From positions 1-16,117 of the forward strand of contig CAJMQM010000021.1 of NCBI GenBank assembly GCA_905215615.1: DNA of 16,117 nt, written 5' to 3'. Below, piece after piece: positions 1-6,877 of the stretch. This stretch comes from an uncultured bacterium. GTDB taxonomy: Bacteria > Bacillota > Clostridia > TANB77 > CAG-508. Below the pieces are notes generated by a model. That model did no database searches. It saw nothing but the letters and a program-made list of their open reading frames with translations, and was not told the DNA's origin. The first letter of the stretch is position 1; the number at the start of each line of letters is the position of its first letter. Made by a program: the position numbers and the translations under genes.

Positions 1-2
1 TA

Positions 3-944
3 GCAGGAATAAGTATAGGAGTAGTATTTAGCGAAGATGGAATAATAGCTAAAGCTAAAGAAGCTGCTAACGCAACAAACAATGCAGTACAAAAAGAGCA
101 AGAAGAACTAGATAACTTGGCAGATTATCTAAATCAGGCACTGAACGGAATAGGAGGAAATACCAATACAAATACTAGCACAAACACTGAAACCAATGCA
201 GAAACAAACAGTACTACTAACACAGAAACAAATACAGTAGACCCAACTCCGCCAGAAGAGGAAATAACAGGAACTGTAAGTAAAGCAGACGAAATAGTAT
301 GGGAAAATGGAACAGCAAAAGTGGAGTTAGAAGCAAATGAAAGTGGATACACAATACAATATAAAATAAACAAAGTAAAAGGCTTACCATATTCAGAAAA
401 AGCAAAAGCATATTTAGCAACTCAAATAGAACTAGATAAAGCACTTGAAGAATTAATTACAAGATTAGAAGAAAAAGGCAAGCTTGAAGATACAGTTATT
501 ATAATTACTGGTGACCACTACCCATATGGATTAACAACAGAAGAAATGCAAGAAATAAGCGAAAACAAAATGGACGACGAATTTGAAAGGTTTAATATGC
601 CATTTATTTGTTATAATAGTGCAGAAACTGAAAAAATAGTATCAAATAAATATAGTAGCTCATTAGATGTTCTGCCAACCATATTAAATCTATTTGGAGT
701 AGAATATGACTCTAGGCTTTTAATGGGAAAAGACATCTTTTCAGATAGTGAGCCATTAGTAATTTTTTCAGATAGAAGTTTTATAACAAACAGTGGAAAA
801 TACAATTCAACAACGGGAAATTTTGAAGGAGAAGAAGTAGGAAAAGAATACATAGAAAAAATAAAAAAAGTAATATATTATAAATATAGATATTCAAGGC
901 TAATATTAGAAAATGATTTTTATAAATATATTTTTCTTAATTAA
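3..944 (+). CDS. Partial chimeric surface protein: pilin-like N-terminal part joined to the C-terminal part of an LtaS-family sulfatase
   Basis: The frame is open from the first complete codon at position 3, so the true start lies upstream; a TTG at 117 is internal. Positions 3-155 encode the end of a hydrophobic segment, then a GIIAKAKEA-type helix and a Q/E-rich helix, as in clostridial proteins with a prepilin-like N-terminus. A Thr/Asn-rich linker (about 159-239) and a short beta-type segment (WENGTAKV...GYTIQYKIN) follow. From about 375 the sequence changes character: LPYSEKAKAYLATQ, IIITGDHYPYG, SSLDVLPTILNLFGV and DSRLLMGKDIF are typical of the C-terminal third of LtaS-type (lipoteichoic acid synthase/sulfatase superfamily) proteins. 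The Asp-His pair at 513-518 matches the metal-binding DH of LtaS, but the membrane domain and the catalytic threonine region are absent, so I infer it is not an active synthase. It could be a deletion fusion, a pseudogene or an assembly join. The family calls are from memory. Confidence 0.7.
   Translation, partial: AGISIGVVFSEDGIIAKAKEAANATNNAVQKEQEELDNLADYLNQALNGIGGNTNTNTSTNTETNAETNSTTNTETNTVDPTPPEEEITGTVSKADEIVWENGTAKVELEANESGYTIQYKINKVKGLPYSEKAKAYLATQIELDKALEELITRLEEKGKLEDTVIIITGDHYPYGLTTEEMQEISENKMDDEFERFNMPFICYNSAETEKIVSNKYSSSLDVLPTILNLFGVEYDSRLLMGKDIFSDSEPLVIFSDRSFITNSGKYNSTTGNFEGEEVGKEYIEKIKKVIYYKYRYSRLILENDFYKYIFLN
159..239 (+). repeat. Thr/Asn/Glu low-complexity coding repeat
   Basis: Degenerate repeats of Asn-Thr and Glu-Thr-Asn codons (AAT/AAC, ACA/ACT, GAA/GAG) encode an NTNTNT...TNTETN tract inside the chimeric surface protein. 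Such tracts usually act as extended linkers in wall-exposed proteins and are prone to length change. The repeat is in frame and ends at a VDPTPPEEE segment. Confidence 0.7.
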
Positions 945-1066
945 TGAATATTAGGGAAATGTGAAATTATAGAAGCAATAGTGTTGTAGAAAGGTAAATT
1001 GTAAAAGCAAAACATAATTAAAAAGTTAACATTTTAGTGGAAAGCAAACTTTTCTAATTAAAACTA
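945..1066. other. Intergenic stretch, no gene seen
   Basis: No convincing coding frame, tRNA or repeat family is visible. The only structure is an imperfect inverted repeat, arm 1016-1027 against 1047-1059 with one bulged C and a loop of about 19 bases. It might end transcription from the upstream frame, but it lacks a clear T-tract, so I do not call it a terminator. Confidence 0.4.
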
Positions 1067-1095
1067 TTGAAAAACAATTTACATGATGATATAAT
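1067..1095 (+). promoter_or_regulatory. Sigma-A-type promoter for the T-box/ileS unit
   Basis: TTGAAA at 1067-1072 and a perfect TATAAT at 1090-1095 are separated by 17 bases, the ideal housekeeping spacing. The predicted start of transcription is near 1102, just upstream of the T-box stem I. The position relative to the riboswitch strongly supports it. Confidence 0.8.
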
Positions 1096-1108
1096 AATAC
1101 CATTGATA

Positions 1109-1358
1109 AAAACGAAGATAAAGGACAAGGTAGTTATTAAACAGCCTACAGAGAGCTAAAGGTTGCTGAGATTTTAGCAGGAATTTTATTAACTATTATC
1201 ACCTTTTAGTTGCTTTTTTGAAATAATAGTAAATTAAGCCGCATGCTCTGCGTTAGTGAGAAAATAAGCGAGAAAAGTTTTACTTTTCTAAGTTAGGTGG
1301 TACCGCGGAATTAAACATTTCGTCCTAATAAATTTAGGATTGAAATGTTTTTTGTTTT
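1109..1358 (+). ncRNA. T-box riboswitch, tRNA-Ile sensing, in the ileS leader
   Basis: The T-box sequence AGGTGGTACCGCGG lies at 1295-1308. Stem I contains an AGAGAGCT segment near 1150-1157 and GGTTGCTGAGA near 1161-1171, as in the conserved distal loop region. Arms 1131-1140 and 1186-1195 pair just below this region, and the codon that follows on the 3' side is ATC at 1198-1200 followed by ACC, giving an Ile specifier in agreement with the downstream gene. A short CGCA/TGCG hairpin (1240-1252) and a perfect 8-bp stem III (1271-1289) come next. TTAGG at 1293-1297 can pair with CCTAA at 1324-1328 to form the antiterminator; the TGGT at 1298-1301 would pair with the ACCA end of uncharged tRNA-Ile. 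CCTAA is also used by the terminator, so the two folds exclude each other. Confidence 0.95.
1313..1358 (+). terminator. T-box attenuator (intrinsic terminator)
   Basis: Outer arms AAACATTTC (1313-1321) and GAAATGTTT (1342-1350) enclose inner arms TCCTAA (1323-1328) and TTAGGA (1334-1339), followed by a T-rich run at 1351-1359. This is the default OFF structure of the leader; uncharged tRNA-Ile would favour the competing antiterminator, which takes the CCTAA at 1324-1328. Confidence 0.9.
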
Positions 1359-1379
1359 TGCTTACGTTTTTATTTTAAG

Positions 1380-1398
1380 AATACTTTTATAAAGTATT
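1380..1398 (+). other. Second small hairpin between attenuator and ileS
   Basis: AATACTTT (1380-1387), a TAT loop and AAAGTATT (1391-1398) form a perfect 8-bp inverted repeat, about 27 bases upstream of the ileS ribosome binding site. It has no T-tract, so termination is unlikely; it may stabilise or mark the 5' end of a processed ileS message. The role is inference. Confidence 0.4.
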
Positions 1399-1436
1399 AA
1401 GTCAAAACAAAAAACATTTACAAGAGGGAGGAAATT

Positions 1437-4223
1437 ATGGAAGAAAAGAAAAACTATGGGGCAACATTAAACTTGCCAAAAACAGATTTTCCAATGAGAG
1501 GAAATTTGCCAGAAAACGAACCAAAGATTAAAGAGGAAGTATTTGAAAATGACCTATACGAAAAAATGTTAAAGAAAAATGAAGGAAAAGAGTCATTTGT
1601 ATTACACGATGGACCTCCATATGCAAATGGAGAAATACATTTAGGTCATGCATTAAACAAAATTTTAAAAGATACAATAGTAAGATTTAAAAACCTAGAA
1701 GGGTATTATACACCATATGTACCAGGGTTTGATACACATGGACTTCCAACAGAAAGAAAAGCAATTGAAGTATTAGGACTAGACAGAGAAAAAGTAGGAA
1801 TAAACAACTTTAGAAATACTTGTAGAGACTTTGCTTTAGGATTTGTAGGAAAACAGTCAGAAGGGTTTAAAAGACTTGGAGTATTAGGAGACTGGAAAGA
1901 CCCTTATATTACATTAAAACCAGAATTTGAAGCAAGACAAATTGGCGTTTTTGGAGATATGTACAAAAAAGGCTATATTTATAAAGGATTAAAACCAGTA
2001 TTTTGGTGCACAGAGTGTGAAACAGCATTAGCAGAAGCAGAAATTGAATATAAAGATAGTAAATCTGCATCAATATATGTAAAATTCCCAGTTGTAGAAG
2101 GAAATGGAGTTGTAACTAAAGATACATCAATTGTTATTTGGACAACAACACCATGGACATTACCTGGTAACATGGGAATTACAATAGATGGTGAGTTTGA
2201 ATATGCAGTTGTAGAAGCAAATGGAGAAAAACTAGTTATAGCTAAAGAACTTGTAGATAATGTAATGAATAAAGCTAAAATAGAAGATTACAAAATAATT
2301 AAAACATTTAAAGGTTCACAATTGGAAGGTGTATTATGTAAGCATCCATTTTTAGATAGAACTTCTAAAGTAGTATTAGGTAGTGATGACACTGTTAAAG
2401 TAGAACTAGAAATGGGTACTGGAGCAGTTCATACAGCACCTGGTTATGGTAAAGAAGACTATTTATGTGGATTAAAAAATGGATTAGATGTTGTAGTTAC
2501 AGTAGATGCAAAAGGTCACCAAACAGAAGGAGCAGGACCATTTGCAGGTATGTATTATGCAAAATCTAACACAGAAATTATTAAATGGCTAGATGAACAT
2601 GGTTATCTTTTACAACAAGAGGAAATAATGCACTCATACCCACATTGTTGGAGATGTAAAAAGCCTATAATTTATAGAGCTACAGACCAATGGTTTGCAT
2701 CTGTAGATGGATTTAGAAAAGAGACATTGGAACAAGTTAAAAAGGTAAAATGGATTCCTGCTTGGGGAGAAGATAGACTTTCAGAAATGGTAAGAGATAG
2801 AAACGATTGGTGTATTTCTAGACAACGTACATGGGGTGTACCAATTCCTATATTCTACTGCAAAGACTGTGGTAAAGAATATGTTACAGATGAAAGTATA
2901 AAGAAAGTTCAAGAAATATTTAGAGAAAAAGGCTCAAATGCATGGTTTGACGAAAGCGAAAAAGAGCTAATGCCAGAAGGTGCAAGTTGTCCTCATTGTG
3001 GTGGAAAAGAATTTAAAAAGGAAACAGACATAATGGATGTTTGGTTTGACTCTGGTTCATCACATCAAGGAGTATTAGTAGAAAGAGGAATAAATTACCC
3101 AGCAGATTTATACTTAGAAGGACAAGACCAATATAGAGGATGGTTCCAGTCATCAATGCTTACATCTGTTGCAGTAAATGGAATAGCTCCATATAAACAA
3201 GTTTTAACACATGGATTTATAGTAGATGACCAAGGCAGAAAAATGTCTAAATCTTTAGGTAATGGAATAGCTCCACAAGATATAGTAAAAGAATATGGTG
3301 CAGATATATTAAGACTTTGGGTACTTTCTTCAGATTTTAAATCAGATGTTAGTATTTCAAAAGGAATATTAAAACAAATTTCTGAAGTTTATAGAAAAAT
3401 AAGAAACACAGCAAGATATATTCTAGGAAATACATTTGACTATGACCCAGAAAATCCAGTAAAATACGAAGACTTAGAAGAAATAGATAAATGGGCATTA
3501 ACAAGATTAAATAAATTAATAAAAGACTGTACTAAAAACTACGAAAACTATGACTTCCACATGGTATATCATGATATTAATCAATTCTGTGTTACAGATA
3601 TGAGTACCTTCTATTTAGATATTATAAAAGATAGATTATACACATCTTTACAAAACTCTAAAGAAAGAAGAGCAGCACAAACAACAATGTACATTATACT
3701 AAATGCTTTAGTAAAAATGTTAGCACCAATGACTGTATATACAGCAGAAGAAATTTGGAAATATATGCCACATACAAAAAATGAGCAAGTAGAAAGCGTA
3801 ATGTTAACATATTGGCCAGAAGCTAACGAAAAATATGAGAATAAAGAATTAACTGAAAAATGGAATAAAATAATAGAACTAAAAGATATTGTTGCAAAAG
3901 AATTAGAACTTGAAAGAGCAAATAAAACAATAGGAAATTCTTTAGACGCAAAAGTTACATTATATGCAGATGGAGATGAATACAAATTCTTAGAAGAAAA
4001 CAAAAATCTATTACAAGAAGTATTTATAATCTCAGGATTATCAATTGAAAAAAATGGAAGAAGAGATGCAGATAGAATAGGCGTAAAAGTAGGAAAAGCA
4101 GATGGCGAGAAATGCGAAAGATGTTGGACATATTCTACAAGTGTTGGAGAAGATAAAAATTACCCTACACTATGCCATAGATGTAGCGAAGTAATGCATG
4201 AAATGGAAAAAACAGAAGAATAA
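1437..4223 (+). CDS. ileS: Isoleucyl-tRNA synthetase
   Basis: Cytoplasmic class I aminoacyl-tRNA synthetase that charges tRNA-Ile and edits misactivated valine. The 928-residue product is full length. The HIGH signature appears as HLGH at residues 68-71 in the PPYANGEIHLGHALNK context, and KMSKS is at 602-606. The editing domain carries the WTTTPWTLPGN signature. Cysteine pairs CTEC and CWRC in the connective region and CERC (893-896) with CHRC (913-916) at the C-terminus form zinc sites. A further pair, CKDC and CPHC, sits in the segment before MDVWFDSGSSHQ and is a probable extra zinc ribbon. The start ATG follows a strong GGGAGG (1426-1431) at good spacing. Expression is controlled by the upstream T-box, so it should rise when isoleucine is short. 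The type is the common bacterial one; no truncation or frameshift is seen. Confidence 0.98.
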   Translation: MEEKKNYGATLNLPKTDFPMRGNLPENEPKIKEEVFENDLYEKMLKKNEGKESFVLHDGPPYANGEIHLGHALNKILKDTIVRFKNLEGYYTPYVPGFDTHGLPTERKAIEVLGLDREKVGINNFRNTCRDFALGFVGKQSEGFKRLGVLGDWKDPYITLKPEFEARQIGVFGDMYKKGYIYKGLKPVFWCTECETALAEAEIEYKDSKSASIYVKFPVVEGNGVVTKDTSIVIWTTTPWTLPGNMGITIDGEFEYAVVEANGEKLVIAKELVDNVMNKAKIEDYKIIKTFKGSQLEGVLCKHPFLDRTSKVVLGSDDTVKVELEMGTGAVHTAPGYGKEDYLCGLKNGLDVVVTVDAKGHQTEGAGPFAGMYYAKSNTEIIKWLDEHGYLLQQEEIMHSYPHCWRCKKPIIYRATDQWFASVDGFRKETLEQVKKVKWIPAWGEDRLSEMVRDRNDWCISRQRTWGVPIPIFYCKDCGKEYVTDESIKKVQEIFREKGSNAWFDESEKELMPEGASCPHCGGKEFKKETDIMDVWFDSGSSHQGVLVERGINYPADLYLEGQDQYRGWFQSSMLTSVAVNGIAPYKQVLTHGFIVDDQGRKMSKSLGNGIAPQDIVKEYGADILRLWVLSSDFKSDVSISKGILKQISEVYRKIRNTARYILGNTFDYDPENPVKYEDLEEIDKWALTRLNKLIKDCTKNYENYDFHMVYHDINQFCVTDMSTFYLDIIKDRLYTSLQNSKERRAAQTTMYIILNALVKMLAPMTVYTAEEIWKYMPHTKNEQVESVMLTYWPEANEKYENKELTEKWNKIIELKDIVAKELELERANKTIGNSLDAKVTLYADGDEYKFLEENKNLLQEVFIISGLSIEKNGRRDADRIGVKVGKADGEKCERCWTYSTSVGEDKNYPTLCHRCSEVMHEMEKTEE

Positions 4224-4244
4224 GGCTATAAAATAGCCTTATTC
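4218..4244 (+). terminator. Perfect inverted repeat at the ileS stop, weak terminator candidate
   Basis: GAATAAGGCTAT (4218-4229) and ATAGCCTTATTC (4233-4244) form a perfect 12-bp hairpin with a 3-base loop that includes the ileS stop codon TAA. No T-tract follows, so it may be a partial terminator or an mRNA 3'-end stabiliser that lowers expression of the downstream genes relative to ileS. Confidence 0.45.
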
Positions 4245-4288
4245 CAATATATGCCTTTTAATAAATTTGGAAAGGAATTGAAAATTTT

Positions 4289-5668
4289 ATGGCAATAAAA
4301 AAAGGAAGATTAATAAAGAAAATAATCTTGCTAATTATATTATTTATATTTATTGCATTGTTTGTACTTGTATATAATAAATACAATTTCAATTATTTTG
4401 TAAAAAGTGTTAGAGAATCAAATATAACAACTTTTGAAAGAGATAATGAAATAAAATATAGTAATACAAACAGTTATAAAATAACTAATGAAGATTATAA
4501 TGATGCAATGTTTTTCCAAGAAGTAGCAGTTACTCCAAATACACCATATAAAGTAACATGCATGGTAAAAACAGAAAATATAGAAAACTTAGATAATATG
4601 ATAAGTGGTGGTGCACATATTTGCATAGAAGACACCACAGAAAGGTCATATTCCATAACAGGTACAAATGACTGGACTAAAATAGAAATGATGTTCAATT
4701 CAAAAAATAGAGAAAAAGTTAATATAGGTTTTAGACTAGGTGGATTCCAAGAAAAGTCTAAAGGAACAGCATGGTTTTCTAATTTTAAAGTAGAAGCTGG
4801 AACTCCAGATATAAGTACAAAGTGGAATTTTGTATGTTTTATACTAGAAAATACAAATACTATAGTAAAACAAGGAACCTCCAATAAAACAGTAAAAGAG
4901 AGCATGGACACAGACGATGTAGAAAACATAGAAAATAACTTAGATAGGTTTATAGAAAGCATAAATTCTATGAGTGATGGAAGGATGACATCAAGCTATG
5001 ATAGTATAAGAATTACAGAACCTATAACTAGCCTTTCTTATGATGAGGAAAATGGGTATTATTTATCAGAAGAAGATGCATATAACCTTATAGATAAATA
5101 CTTACAAGGAAAAGACTATGACCATATATTTGTTGTAATGAAATTAGGAGATATAAATAAGGACTTAACAGGAGATATACACGACTGGATAGGTCTTGGA
5201 GGTATGGACTATTTTGGAATTGGGTATTCAAATGTAAAAATACCAGAAAAAACAAATTATAGTTTTACTTACGACTCTTCAGTAAACACTTTCCCAGAAG
5301 AAGTGTTTATACACGAATTTCTACATACATTAGAAAGAAATGCAGAAGAAAACGGCTATACTGTACCAGCATTACATGACTATAGCCTTTATGGGTACGA
5401 AGATAAAAAAGTTGTAGGACTAAAACAATGGTATACAGATTATATGCAACAAAAAGTAACAGCAGTAGATGGTAGTAAAATTGGTATACCAAAAGAAATA
5501 TATGCTGTAAAACCAGCCACTTCAACAGACTTTGAATTTTCATATGAAATAGATGCACTAAAAGAGCCAGAAAATATTATTGAAGAAATAAATAGTATAA
5601 TAAAAAGAATAGAAAAGCTATTTACTTCTAATAGAGAAGATATAGAATTAGGATGGAATTTAAAATGA
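4289..5668 (+). CDS. Membrane-anchored putative zinc metallopeptidase with N-terminal jelly-roll-like domain
   Basis: I do not recognise a named gene. Residues 1-11 are basic, followed by one hydrophobic helix (about 12-30), so the 459-residue protein is probably anchored with its bulk outside the cell. Residues about 60-175 (TPYKVTCMVKTENI, TNDWTKIEMMF, GTAWFSNFKVEAG) resemble a carbohydrate-binding jelly-roll module. A second domain holds HEFLH at residues 342-346, a match to the HExxH zinc motif with Glu343 as the likely catalytic base; Glu349 or His363 could be the third ligand. The motifs WIGLGGMDYFGIGYS and VPALHDYSLYGY around it look like conserved family features. There is a charged, coiled-coil-like C-terminus. 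AAAGGA (4271-4276) is 12 bases from the ATG, a rather long spacing. The stop overlaps the queA start as ATGA, suggesting translational coupling. Peptidase activity is inferred from one motif only. Confidence 0.65.
   Translation: MAIKKGRLIKKIILLIILFIFIALFVLVYNKYNFNYFVKSVRESNITTFERDNEIKYSNTNSYKITNEDYNDAMFFQEVAVTPNTPYKVTCMVKTENIENLDNMISGGAHICIEDTTERSYSITGTNDWTKIEMMFNSKNREKVNIGFRLGGFQEKSKGTAWFSNFKVEAGTPDISTKWNFVCFILENTNTIVKQGTSNKTVKESMDTDDVENIENNLDRFIESINSMSDGRMTSSYDSIRITEPITSLSYDEENGYYLSEEDAYNLIDKYLQGKDYDHIFVVMKLGDINKDLTGDIHDWIGLGGMDYFGIGYSNVKIPEKTNYSFTYDSSVNTFPEEVFIHEFLHTLERNAEENGYTVPALHDYSLYGYEDKKVVGLKQWYTDYMQQKVTAVDGSKIGIPKEIYAVKPATSTDFEFSYEIDALKEPENIIEEINSIIKRIEKLFTSNREDIELGWNLK
5650..5656 (+). 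promoter_or_regulatory. Ribosome binding site deciding the queA start
   Basis: AGGATGG lies 8 bases before the ATG at 5665. The alternative in-frame ATG at 5653 lies inside this site and has no Shine-Dalgarno sequence of its own, so the 5665 start is preferred; it also gives the family-typical MKVSDF beginning. Confidence 0.7.
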
Positions 5669-6720
5669 AAGTATCAGATTTTAATTACAATTTACCAAAA
5701 GAACTAATAGCACAAGTTCCAATAAAAAATAGAGACGAATCTAGACTAATGATATTAGATAGACAAAGCAAAACTATTGAAAATAAAATTTTTAAAGATA
5801 TTATAGACTATTTAGAACCAGGAGATTGCATAGTTAGGAATAATACAAAAGTTATTCCTGCTAGGTTATATGGCGTAAAAGAAGAAACTGGGGCAAATAT
5901 TGAGTTCCTACTTTTAAATAGAATAGATGGAGATATATGGGAAGTAATGGTAAGACCAGGCAGAAGACTTATGCCTGGTGTAAAAGTGATTTTTGGAGAA
6001 GGAGTGCTTGAGAAAAAAGAAAATAAAAAAGTTTTATTAAGAGCAGAAATTCTTGAAAAATTGGAAAATGGAAATAGAAAAGTTAAATTTGAATATGATG
6101 GAATTTTTAATGAAATATTAGACCAAATTGGATTAATGCCATTACCACCATATATACATGAAAAGCTAAAAGAGAAAGACAGGTACCAAACTGTATATGC
6201 AAAATATGAAGGTTCAGCAGCTGCACCAACAGCTGGTTTGCACTTTACAAATGAGCTTTTAGAAAAAATAAAAGCAAAAGGTGTAGAAATTGCAAATGTA
6301 ACTTTACATGTTGGAATTGGAACATTTAGACCAGTAAAGGTAGAAAATATAGAAGATCATGATATGCACTCAGAGCATTTTTACATAAAACAAGAAGATG
6401 TAGAAAAAATAAATAAGGCTAAAAGAGAAGGGCATAGAGTAATAGCAGTTGGAACAACATCTTGCAGAGTATTAGAATCAATTGCAGACGAAAATGGCAT
6501 GGTAGAAGAAACAGAAAGAGATACTAGTATTTTTATATATCCTGGTTATAAATTTAAGTGTATTGATGCATTAATAACAAATTTCCACTTGCCAGAATCT
6601 ACATTAATTATGTTAGTGTCTGCATTAGCAGGAAAAGACTTTATAATGCAAGCATATAACGAGGCAGTAGAAAAGAAATACCGTTTCTTTAGTTTTGGAG
6701 ATGCTATGTTTATAAAATAA
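5665..6720 (+). CDS. queA: S-adenosylmethionine:tRNA ribosyltransferase-isomerase (queuosine pathway)
   Basis: Transfers and isomerises the ribosyl moiety of SAM onto preQ1 at position 34 of tRNAs with GUN anticodons, giving epoxyqueuosine; cytoplasmic. The 351-residue product is of normal length and starts MKVSDFNYNLP, the usual QueA opening. Conserved blocks are NNTKVIPARLYG (residues 59-70), EGSAAAPTAGLHFT (182-195), GTFRPV, HDMHSE (from 232) and TNFHLPEST (305-313). An upstream in-frame ATG at 5653 would add four residues but lacks a ribosome binding site. The ATG overlaps the TGA of the preceding peptidase gene, so translation is probably coupled. It acts directly after Tgt, encoded next but behind a terminator. 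No queG or queH for the last step is in the window. Confidence 0.97.
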   Translation: MKVSDFNYNLPKELIAQVPIKNRDESRLMILDRQSKTIENKIFKDIIDYLEPGDCIVRNNTKVIPARLYGVKEETGANIEFLLLNRIDGDIWEVMVRPGRRLMPGVKVIFGEGVLEKKENKKVLLRAEILEKLENGNRKVKFEYDGIFNEILDQIGLMPLPPYIHEKLKEKDRYQTVYAKYEGSAAAPTAGLHFTNELLEKIKAKGVEIANVTLHVGIGTFRPVKVENIEDHDMHSEHFYIKQEDVEKINKAKREGHRVIAVGTTSCRVLESIADENGMVEETERDTSIFIYPGYKFKCIDALITNFHLPESTLIMLVSALAGKDFIMQAYNEAVEKKYRFFSFGDAMFIK

Positions 6721-6744
6721 AATGTAAACTTTATCTAAAAACAA

Positions 6745-6785
6745 AAAAATACTAGTTTCAAAATGAGATTAGTATTTTTAAGTTT
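6745..6785 (+). terminator. Intrinsic terminator after queA
   Basis: A 16-bp stem, arm 6745-6760 against 6764-6779 with an AAA loop, pairs throughout if two G-U pairs are allowed; the 3' arm ends in TTTTT and is followed by AAGTTTTG. It separates the ileS-peptidase-queA unit from tgt. Confidence 0.8.
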
Positions 6786-6810
6786 TGTACGAATATAATA
6801 CATAAATCTA

Positions 6811-6839
6811 TTGAAAAAACACTAAAATTATGAAATAAT
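6811..6839 (+). promoter_or_regulatory. Probable promoter for tgt-WG-addA-pyrG
   Basis: TTGAAA at 6811-6816 is followed after 17 bases by AATAAT (6834-6839), a 5-of-6 match to the -10 consensus. It lies between the queA terminator and the tgt ribosome binding site. Other AT-rich -10-like hexamers nearby (TATAAT at 6794-6799, TAGAAT at 6853-6858) have weaker -35 partners, so the exact start is uncertain. Confidence 0.5.
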
Positions 6840-6877
6840 GTAAAATATAGTGTAGAATATAAAGAAAGAGGAATAAT

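Noticed and set aside
117..119. TTG at 117 as the start of the first gene
   Set aside because: The frame is open upstream to position 3 and the upstream residues fit a prepilin-like N-terminus; no ribosome binding site precedes the TTG.
134..373. Minus-strand open frame opposite the Thr/Asn tract
   Set aside because: Val/Ser/Phe-rich antisense of a low-complexity coding repeat, with no ribosome binding site or family motif.
1016..1059. Imperfect inverted repeat as a terminator for the first gene
   Set aside because: Loop of about 19 bases, a bulge and no T-tract; too weak to call.
3611..4003. Minus-strand 130-codon frame inside ileS
   Set aside because: Ser/Phe-rich shadow frame opposite conserved IleRS anticodon-binding domain sequence.
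4495..4962. Minus-strand 155-codon frame inside the peptidase gene
   Set aside because: Shadow frame without Shine-Dalgarno sequence; the + strand frame has coherent membrane helix, jelly-roll-like and HEFLH features.
5653..5664. Upstream ATG as the queA start
   Set aside because: It lies within the AGGATGG ribosome binding site of the 5665 start, has no site of its own, and adds residues not usual in QueA.
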